Shown: one piece after another, positions 57,936 through 64,000 of the stretch
How positions within the stretch are numbered: position 1 is the first letter of the stretch
Layout of the letters: every line of letters begins with the position of its first letter
From: Pseudomonas viridiflava
GTDB taxonomy: Bacteria; Pseudomonadota; Gammaproteobacteria; Pseudomonadales; Pseudomonadaceae
NCBI RefSeq assembly: GCF_900591205.1
Contig: NZ_UUPU01000061.1
Span: forward strand, 1 to 64,000
Direction of reading: 5' to 3'
DNA: 64,000 bases
The notes under the pieces: generated by a model
Seen by the model: only the letters and a program-made list of their open reading frames with translations
Told to the model about the DNA's origin: nothing
Databases searched by the model: none
Position numbers and translations under genes: made by a program

Positions 57936-58886
57936 ATGAAAACCGTGGCCATGGCGCTGTTTCCGGACTTCCTCCTGCTCGACATGGCCGGGCCGCTCGA
58001 AGTGTTTTCGATTGCCAACCGCTACCTGCCGACGGCGGCCCACTACCGGATACTCACGATCGGCACCGAGCCCGGCCCGTTGCGTGCCTCCAATGGGGTG
58101 CTGGTGGAACCCGACTTGCTGCTGCCCCAGGCGAATGACGCGTATGACTTGCTGCTGGTGCCCGGCGGCCCCGGTGCCTATAACGAATGCCACCCCGCGT
58201 TGTTGCCCTGGTTAAAGGAGGCGGCCCCGCGCGCCGGGCGTTTTGGTTCGATCTGCACCGGTGCGTTTGTGCTGGGGCATGCCGGCCTGCTCGACAACCA
58301 CCGTGTCACCACCCACTGGCACTACACCGAGCGCCTGATCAAGGCGTTCCCCAAAGCCATTGTCGAGACCGATCGTATTTACCTGCAAGATGGGCGGTTG
58401 ATTACCTCGGGCGGGGTTACCGCCGGTATCGACCTGGCACTGTCGATTGTGGCCCAGGACCATGGCAAGGAAGTTGCGGTGGAAGTGGCCAAGGTGCTGC
58501 TGGTGGTGATGAAGCGCCAGGGCGGCCAGGCCCAGTTCAGCCCGATGACCGCCGCCGTGGCGCCTCAGGAAACAGCGATTACCCGCGTGCAGAACCACGT
58601 GCTGGCACACCTGGAACAGCCTTTCACTATTGAGTCGATGGCCGAGTTGGCGGGCATGAGTGCCCGCCATTTTGCCCGCCGGTTCGCCCGTGACGTGCAG
58701 ATGACGCCCATGGCCTTCCTGCAGGGTGCGCGCATCGACCGCGCCCGCCAGTTGCTGGAAACCACCGACCTGCCGCTCAAGACCGTGGCCTTTCACGCAG
58801 GCTTCGGCAGCGTGCGGCATATGCGCTTTCTGTTCAGTGAAAAACTCGGCCTCAACCCGACCCAATACCGACAACAGTTCAGTTAA
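57936..58886 (+). CDS. GlxA-family regulator (DJ-1/PfpI domain plus AraC helix-turn-helix)
   Basis: The 316-residue protein has an N-terminal DJ-1/PfpI-like domain (about 1-190) with the nucleophile-elbow-type FGSICTGAFVLGHAGLLD and a C-terminal AraC DNA-binding domain (IESMAELAGMSARHFARRF, LKTVAFHAGFGSVRHMRFLF). Such regulators control amino-acid or amine catabolism in pseudomonads; the ligand here is unknown. It diverges from pirin, an obvious target candidate. Confidence 0.9.
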   Translation: MKTVAMALFPDFLLLDMAGPLEVFSIANRYLPTAAHYRILTIGTEPGPLRASNGVLVEPDLLLPQANDAYDLLLVPGGPGAYNECHPALLPWLKEAAPRAGRFGSICTGAFVLGHAGLLDNHRVTTHWHYTERLIKAFPKAIVETDRIYLQDGRLITSGGVTAGIDLALSIVAQDHGKEVAVEVAKVLLVVMKRQGGQAQFSPMTAAVAPQETAITRVQNHVLAHLEQPFTIESMAELAGMSARHFARRFARDVQMTPMAFLQGARIDRARQLLETTDLPLKTVAFHAGFGSVRHMRFLFSEKLGLNPTQYRQQFS

Positions 58887-58892
58887 CGACAG

Positions 58893-58950
58893 AATGTCCG
58901 TCTCTGGCACCCAAATGTCCGTGTCATTCCCTGTGCCAGCATTGTCCTGT
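58893..58950. promoter_or_regulatory. Direct repeats AATGTCCGT in the gap before the winged-helix/P-loop gene
   Basis: AATGTCCGT occurs at 58893-58901 and again at 58914-58922, a 21-base period, or two helical turns; a weaker ATTGTCCTG follows at 58941. This is the arrangement of AraC-type operators. It lies behind the GlxA-type gene and 30-90 bases before the next ATG, so either gene's product could bind here. Confidence 0.5.
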
Positions 58951-58981
58951 CATTGCCAGCTGGCAAGATAGCTTCAGGCCC

Positions 58982-60505
58982 ATGGAAAAGGATGCGCAAA
59001 CGCCCAAGACCGGGCGTTTCAGCGCGGTGACAGACATGAACAACCCTCAAGCGATTGATGCGCAAGGCACGGTGCACTTCGGCGCCTATGCCTTTCACCG
59101 GCAGCAGCGGTTGGTCAGCAAGGCCGGATGGCCGGTGCCGTTGGGCGGTCGTGCGCTGGAGATCCTTGCCGTGCTGCTTGAGGCGCCCGGGCAATTCATC
59201 AGCAAAGCCACTTTGATTGAACGGGTCTGGCCGTGCAGCGTGGTGGAAGAGGGCAACCTGCGGGTGCACATCGCCGCACTGCGCCGTGCGCTTGATGGGC
59301 AACGCTGCATTCTTAATGACCCCCAGCGCGGCTACTGCTTTAGCGCAACGCTGCACGGCGCAGCACCGCCGGTGATGCCGCGGCACAACCTGGCTGCGCG
59401 GCTGAGCCCAGTGTACGGCCGCGACGAGTTGCTGGGCGTGCTTGTGCGGCGTTTGTCCGGGCAGCGCCTGATGACGCTCACCGGTTGCGCCGGGGTGGGC
59501 AAGAGTACCTTGGCCCTGGCGCTGGCCGAGCGGGTGTTGCCGCGCTACCCCGACGGCGTGTGGTGGGTGGACCTGGCCACGGTGCAGGAGCCGATGATGA
59601 TGCAGCGCCAGTTGATCACGGCGCTGCACCTTGAACCCTGCACCAGCACCCTGCAGCTGTGTCGCCAGCTGGCCACCCGCCGGCTGTTGCTGGTACTGGA
59701 TGGTGCGGACCGGCTGCTCGGCGCCTGTCGGCATCTGCTGCGTGCACTGCGCGAACTGGCGCCTCAGGTCAGTGTGCTGGTCAGCAGCCGTGAAGCCTTG
59801 CAGGCCCCCGGCGAATGGGTGCTGCGCGTGCCGCGTCTGGCGGTGCCTGCTCCGTTGGCACTGGGCAGCGTTGAGCAGGCAATGGCTTACCCGGCGGTGC
59901 AATTGTTCGTTGCACGGGTACGCGCCAGTCAGCAGGGGTTTGTGTTGCGCCAGCAGGACCTGGGGCCGCTGCGGGATATCTGCCGGCGCCTCGACGGAAT
60001 CCCCCTGGCCCTTGAACTGGCGGCCGCTCAGGTGGACGCCCTGGGGGTGCGCGGTGTGCAGGCGCAATTGCGCAGTGGCGTGCAAGTGCTGACCCGCGGC
60101 CGTCGCACGGCGGTGGAGCGGCATCAATCGCTGCCGGCCGCCCTCGATTGGACCTACGAGCGCCTGAGCCTGCCCGAGCGCTGGCTGTTCCTGCAACTGG
60201 GTTTGTTCAAGATGGCGGTGACCTTGCCGACGTTGAGCGCGCTGGTCACCGGCACCGAGCTGGAACACGCCGACCTGTCCTACCTGCTGTCGCGGCTGGT
60301 GGGCACGTCATTGCTGACAGTCGAGCCCGGCCTGGGCCCTGAACGCTACCGTTTGCTCAATAGCACGCGCAGCTACGCCCTTGCGCAACTGCGCGACCCG
60401 GTGCAGGTGGCGCGTTTGCAGCAGGGCTATGGGCATTACCTGGGGCCGTTTTCAGGCCGGACGTTTGTCCTGCAGCTCGTCGAGCAGGCAGCGTACGCGG
60501 ATTAG
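58982..60505 (+). CDS. Winged-helix/P-loop ATPase transcriptional regulator, C-terminally truncated
   Basis: The 507-residue protein has an OmpR-type winged helix (about 30-125; LGGRALEILAVLLEAPGQF, EEGNLRVHIAALRRAL) followed by a STAND-like NTPase with Walker A GCAGVGKST (168-176) and Walker B RLLLVLDGADRLL. Its paralogue on the other strand continues for more than 400 residues of TPR-like helices; here the homology ends near HYLG. The last roughly 18 residues are antisense to the end of that neighbour. It may therefore have lost its sensor part. A second start at 59036 is possible. Confidence 0.78.
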   Translation: MEKDAQTPKTGRFSAVTDMNNPQAIDAQGTVHFGAYAFHRQQRLVSKAGWPVPLGGRALEILAVLLEAPGQFISKATLIERVWPCSVVEEGNLRVHIAALRRALDGQRCILNDPQRGYCFSATLHGAAPPVMPRHNLAARLSPVYGRDELLGVLVRRLSGQRLMTLTGCAGVGKSTLALALAERVLPRYPDGVWWVDLATVQEPMMMQRQLITALHLEPCTSTLQLCRQLATRRLLLVLDGADRLLGACRHLLRALRELAPQVSVLVSSREALQAPGEWVLRVPRLAVPAPLALGSVEQAMAYPAVQLFVARVRASQQGFVLRQQDLGPLRDICRRLDGIPLALELAAAQVDALGVRGVQAQLRSGVQVLTRGRRTAVERHQSLPAALDWTYERLSLPERWLFLQLGLFKMAVTLPTLSALVTGTELEHADLSYLLSRLVGTSLLTVEPGLGPERYRLLNSTRSYALAQLRDPVQVARLQQGYGHYLGPFSGRTFVLQLVEQAAYAD

Positions 60506-63214
60506 GTCCTGTGTGCCGAAGCCTTCGGTAAAGCGCCCGTAGATTGAGCTCAGCAGATCATAAGCGGCCTGCACGCGGCCTTGTTTCTGCCACAGCCGCG
60601 CCAGTGAAGTCGCGCAACGCAGCTCCCAAGCCAGGGCGCCTTGCTGGTGCGCCAGGCCGAGGGCCTCGAGCAACAGTGCTTCGGCGGCCCGGGCATCGGG
60701 CAGGCCCTCGGCGCGCACCCTTAGAATTTCCGGGGCGCACCAGCCGGCCGCGCCGGTTCGCGCGCGTTCGAACGCCTGCTCATCGACGGTCTCGGCGCCC
60801 AGGGTAATCAGGATGTCCGTGATCAACCCCAGGCCCTGCACGTCCTTGCGTTCCAGGATGCCGGCGTAGTGCCCGGCCCAGGTCTGGAACAGTTGCACCG
60901 AATGCTTGTGGGACTGTTCCAGCAGCAACGCCTGCAGGCCCTGCGCGGCCGGCGCGTCACCGTTGTAGCGGGCGATCACCACGCCCGCCAGGGCCAGGGT
61001 GTAGCAGATCGAGGTGCCGTGATTGATTTGCAGCGCCAGTTCCAACGCCTGGCTGGCAGCGCCCCATGCACGTTCGGGAAACCCTTGCAGCCAGAGGATT
61101 CGCGCCAGCACCGTCAGTGAGGCCACGCTCTGGTCGTATTGCACGCCAACCCGGTGCGCAAAGCGGTTCAGCGAGGCGCTGTGCGCCATGCGTTGGATCA
61201 CCTGCTCGGCATTGTGCCGGGCGAGTGCCTGGTTGCCGGTGTAATGCTGTGCCAGCACCCGCAGGCGCTGGGTGCTCAGGTCCAGCAGCGGGTCGCTGCG
61301 CGGGTCGAGGTGGTCGAACTGCACACTCAATTCCAGCGCCTGGCGATACAGGCCGGCGCACAGATTCACCGCCATATGCCCGGAGACGGCGCGCAATTGA
61401 CCGGCCAGGTCCTGGCGCTCCTCGGCCAGGCGCCTGGCACTGACGAACGCGTCGATGGTCCGTGGCGCACCGCCCAAGGTGTGATAGGACAGGCTGCCCA
61501 GGGCCAATTGCAGCTGCATCATCAATTGGCTGCAGGGCGCGCCGGCCTTGCTCATCAGGGCCAGGGCCTTGTCCACATACAGGGCATGCTCCCTGAGCAG
61601 CGACAACTCTTGCCACAGCGGCATTGCGCTGACTGTCAGGCGGATCGCCAACCCGTGTTCACCGCCGTCGGCGAGCCCCCAGTCCAGCGCGGCACGTACG
61701 TCCTCGCGAAGCGGCGCGTAGCGGTCGAGCCAGGGTTGGGTGGCGATCAGCTCCCAGTCGTCCTGCGCCTGTTCCATCAGCGCCAGGCAGCGTGCCGCAT
61801 GGCGCTCGCGGGTGGCGTCCAGCTCCTGGGCGCTACTGAGTTTTTCCAGGGCATAGGTGCGGGTGATATCCAGCAGGCGATAGACCACCTCGTCGTCGCC
61901 GGGCTCCACGTTGAGCAAGGATTTGGCCACCAGTTGAGTGATCGAACCCAGCACCTCGGCTGGCGCGATCCGTTCCCCGGCAATCACCGCCGCCGCGCTG
62001 GCCAGGCTGAAGCCGCCACGAAACACCGCCAGGCGGCGCAGGCAGATGCGCTCGCACTCGGTCAGCAGCTCGAAACTCCAATCCAGCGTGGCGCGCAGGG
62101 TTTGATGACGCGGCAGGGCGCTCCGCTGGCCACGGGTGAGCAGGCGAAAGTTGTCTTCCATTTGCACCAGCAGCCCAGGCAGGCCGAAACGTTCGATCTG
62201 CGCCGCCACCAGCTCGATCGCCAGGGGAATGCCGTCCACGCGCTGGCAAATATCAATCGCCAGCGGCAGTTCGGCTTCGCTCAGTTCGAAGCTGTCTTGA
62301 TGCGACATGGCCCTCTCGATCAGCAGTTGCAGGGCCGGATAGCCCATGGCTTGAGCGCGGTTGCCGGTGGTGGGCGGGCAGGCCAGCGGCTCCAGGCGTT
62401 GCACGGACTCGCCCTCGGCGCGCAAGGCTTCGCGGCTGGTGGCCAGGATGTGCAGCCTTGGCGCGTGACGCAGCAGGGTTTCGCTGATCAGGGCGATGTC
62501 GTCCAGCAGGTGCTCGCAGTTGTCGATCACCAACAACAACTGGCGTTCCTGTACGCGACGCGCAAACGTCGCCAGTGGCTCATGCTCGGCGTGGGTCAGG
62601 TCGAGCAAGGCTGCAAGGTTGGGCAGGATCAGCGACGGCGCGCTGAGGGGCGCCAGGTCCAGCAGGTGAATACCATCGCGGTAATGCCCGATCAGCAATT
62701 CCGCCACCCGCAGCGCGACGGTGGTCTTGCCGATGCCGCCGGCGCCGGTCAGGGTGATAAAACGTTGCTCGGGCAGTTGTTGCACCAGGCTGTCGATCAG
62801 CGCCTGGCGGCCGATCATCCGGGTGCGGCGCAGGGGCAGGTTGTGGCCTGGGCGCTGTGGGGCACCTTCGTTGGGTGGCGTCATCGGTTCGATGCTCAGT
62901 GGCGCAACAAAACTGTAGCCGCGCTGAGCCACAGTCACGATATACCGCTGCCCGGCCTGGCCATCGCCCAGGGCTTTGCGCAACGCGGCCATATGCACCC
63001 GCAGGTTGCCGTCTTCCACCACACTTTTCGGCCAGACCCGGGCGATCAATTCCTGCTTGCTCACCACATTGCCGGCCTGCTCGAGCAGGATCAGCAGGAT
63101 ATCCACGGCGCGCCGTCCCAGGCGCAACGGGCGCCCGGCCTCCAGCACCACGCGTTGGTGCGGGTGGATGCGGTAGGGGCCGAAATGCACGGCCTGGTCG
63201 CTGAGCTCGCTCAT
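60452..63214 (-). CDS. Winged-helix/P-loop ATPase regulator with TPR-like C-terminus
   Basis: The 920-residue protein has a winged helix (about 1-105; LGRRAVDILLILLEQAGNVV, EDGNLRVHMAALRKALGDG), a STAND-type NTPase with TLTGAGGIGKTTVALRVAEL and LLLVIDNCEHLLDD, and a long helical C-terminal half with TPR-like repeats (about 480-915). Such single-protein regulators bind a ligand or protein through the helical part and hydrolyse ATP to switch DNA binding. Start at 63214 chosen for the direct lead into the winged helix. It converges with its truncated paralogue with a 54-base 3' overlap. Confidence 0.85.
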   Translation of the reverse strand: MSELSDQAVHFGPYRIHPHQRVVLEAGRPLRLGRRAVDILLILLEQAGNVVSKQELIARVWPKSVVEDGNLRVHMAALRKALGDGQAGQRYIVTVAQRGYSFVAPLSIEPMTPPNEGAPQRPGHNLPLRRTRMIGRQALIDSLVQQLPEQRFITLTGAGGIGKTTVALRVAELLIGHYRDGIHLLDLAPLSAPSLILPNLAALLDLTHAEHEPLATFARRVQERQLLLVIDNCEHLLDDIALISETLLRHAPRLHILATSREALRAEGESVQRLEPLACPPTTGNRAQAMGYPALQLLIERAMSHQDSFELSEAELPLAIDICQRVDGIPLAIELVAAQIERFGLPGLLVQMEDNFRLLTRGQRSALPRHQTLRATLDWSFELLTECERICLRRLAVFRGGFSLASAAAVIAGERIAPAEVLGSITQLVAKSLLNVEPGDDEVVYRLLDITRTYALEKLSSAQELDATRERHAARCLALMEQAQDDWELIATQPWLDRYAPLREDVRAALDWGLADGGEHGLAIRLTVSAMPLWQELSLLREHALYVDKALALMSKAGAPCSQLMMQLQLALGSLSYHTLGGAPRTIDAFVSARRLAEERQDLAGQLRAVSGHMAVNLCAGLYRQALELSVQFDHLDPRSDPLLDLSTQRLRVLAQHYTGNQALARHNAEQVIQRMAHSASLNRFAHRVGVQYDQSVASLTVLARILWLQGFPERAWGAASQALELALQINHGTSICYTLALAGVVIARYNGDAPAAQGLQALLLEQSHKHSVQLFQTWAGHYAGILERKDVQGLGLITDILITLGAETVDEQAFERARTGAAGWCAPEILRVRAEGLPDARAAEALLLEALGLAHQQGALAWELRCATSLARLWQKQGRVQAAYDLLSSIYGRFTEGFGTQDLIRVRCLLDELQDKRPA

Positions 63215-63272
63215 GGGTGCCCATGCTCGGGAATAAGGGAGCGGCCAGCATAGGCCAGCTGCACGGCTACCA

Positions 63273-63671
63273 CTAGGCTGCAATCACTTGCGGCTTGTGA
63301 CGCAATTGGTGATTTCGCCAGGTCATCGGGTTGACCCCTTCGCTGCGGGTGAACATATGACAGAAATGCGCCTGGTCGCAGAAGCCGCATTCCAGGCTGA
63401 TTTGGGTGAGGCTCAAGGACGAACCGGTGATCAGCTCCTTGGCCCGCTGGATGCGCTGGCGGCGTATCCATTCCTGGGGGGACAGCCCGGTGGTGCACTT
63501 GAACGCGCGGGAAAAATGGCTGCGCGACAGCGCGCATGCCTGGGCCAGGTCGGCAATGGCCAGGCTTTCGCCAAGGTTGGCGAGGATCAGTTGCTTGGCG
63601 ATACGCTCGCGCCGGGGGCATAGGCCGCCGGTAGCGGACACACGGGGGGTACAGAACTCAAGTCGGGCCAT
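63273..63671 (-). CDS. Short AraC-family regulator consisting of the DNA-binding domain
   Basis: The 132-residue product is little more than two AraC helix-turn-helix motifs: LAIADLAQACALSRSHFSRA and LTQISLECGFCDQAHFCHMF, with the conserved FKCTTGLSPQEWIRRQRI between. No ligand-binding domain is present, as in MarA/SoxS-type proteins. The frame is open 82 codons further upstream but that part has no family character; I chose ATG at 63671, although its ribosome site is weak. It diverges from a LysR gene at the window end. Confidence 0.8.
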   Translation of the reverse strand: MARLEFCTPRVSATGGLCPRRERIAKQLILANLGESLAIADLAQACALSRSHFSRAFKCTTGLSPQEWIRRQRIQRAKELITGSSLSLTQISLECGFCDQAHFCHMFTRSEGVNPMTWRNHQLRHKPQVIAA

Positions 63672-63885
63672 GACAGGTATCCGCAGTCGATGGGAGCGTT
63701 CCCGGTGAATGGATGCAGTGTAGACCGCTCCATTCTTGATGTCGGACCGTCTGGCTGACGAGTTAATCGTTGTTAATTTTGCCAGGTATGGCGGTTGATA
63801 ACGTCGGAAAAGACAGCACAGGTGTGCAACCCGAATTGCCTTTTTTATGGTTATCTGTCGGCTTGCCAACCGTTTGGATAGCGCC
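63672..63885. promoter_or_regulatory. Divergent region between the short AraC gene and a LysR gene
   Basis: About 210 bases without a convincing gene, with A/T-rich parts (AATCGTTGTTAATTTTG at about 63765-63781 and CCTTTTTTATGG at about 63839-63850). It should hold both promoters. A LysR site is expected here but I could not single out a dyad. Confidence 0.4.
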
Positions 63886-64000
63886 ATGAACCGCAACGAC
63901 CTGCGTCGCGTCGACATGAACTTGCTGGTGATTTTCGAGGCGTTGATGTTCGAGAAGAACCTGACTCGGGTTGCCGAAAAGCTCTTTATGGGCCAACCGG
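63886..64000 (+). CDS. LysR-family regulator, N-terminal part (cut by window end)
   Basis: The visible 38 codons start MNRNDLRRVDMNLLVIFEAL and continue into KNLTRVAEKLFMGQP, the first helices of a LysR winged helix. The rest lies outside the window. It diverges from the short AraC gene, and its target is unknown. Confidence 0.88.
   Translation, partial: MNRNDLRRVDMNLLVIFEALMFEKNLTRVAEKLFMGQP

Overview
The window looks like chromosomal DNA of a Pseudomonas of the P. fluorescens group. This rests on high GC, interspersed REP pairs that begin GTGGGAGCGGGCTTGCTCGC or close variants, and gene families typical of plant- and soil-associated pseudomonads. I had no database, so species and all names rest on motif and family recognition.

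Left part (1-13.2 kb). The window opens in the N-terminus of an IS3-type transposase. It is followed by a catabolic operon (membrane-anchored ABM-domain protein, amidohydrolase, isochorismatase-fold hydrolase), a LysR regulator, an AraC regulator and a membrane GGDEF protein with a degenerate active site. Then comes a self-contained phytate-scavenging unit: TonB-dependent receptor, beta-propeller phytase, ExbB, ExbD and TonB. A PhoB-box-like sequence lies before the receptor and a second one before exbB, so the receptor, the enzyme and their own energising complex appear to be phosphate-starvation controlled.

Organosulfur island (13.3-31.5 kb). It holds a 2-hydroxyacid dehydrogenase, an SfnB-type acyl-CoA dehydrogenase homologue, a peroxiredoxin-like protein, two flavin monooxygenases (DszA/NtaA and SsuD types), a sulfonate-type ABC transporter split between two loci, a ferredoxin/flavoprotein pair with its own TonB-dependent receptor, a TauD-type dioxygenase, a four-domain rhodanese, a cysteine dioxygenase, a LysR regulator and a class II aldolase. 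AT-rich promoters share an ATTAGCTTA-like word. Three operon leaders share a CCGACCCC...GGAGG element that can encode a Pro-Gly-Gly-Gly peptide. The ferredoxin/flavoprotein/receptor trio and this leader element are the best candidates for something undescribed.

Exopolysaccharide locus (31.5-53.7 kb). It encodes a PAP2-like membrane protein, a Wzb phosphatase with a TTG start, Wzc, Wzx, Wzy, a pyruvyl transferase, an acetyltransferase, a nitroreductase-fold protein, two glycosyltransferases, GDP-fucose synthesis (Gmd, Fcl, Gmm, ManC), a GfcA/YjbE-like small protein followed by a terminator, Wza, YjbF, YjbG and YjbH, and on the other strand WcaJ. Together they predict a pyruvylated and/or acetylated fucose-containing Wzx/Wzy polymer started with hexose-1-phosphate, with an unusually small transferase set.

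Right part (53.8-64 kb). A three-gene regulatory operon (degenerate receiver-winged helix, degenerate EAL, winged helix) lies beside wcaJ. Then come a secreted protein made of ten 13-residue repeats, a pirin diverging from a GlxA-type regulator, two convergent winged-helix/P-loop regulators of which one is truncated at the end of the other, a minimal AraC protein and the start of a LysR gene cut by the window end.
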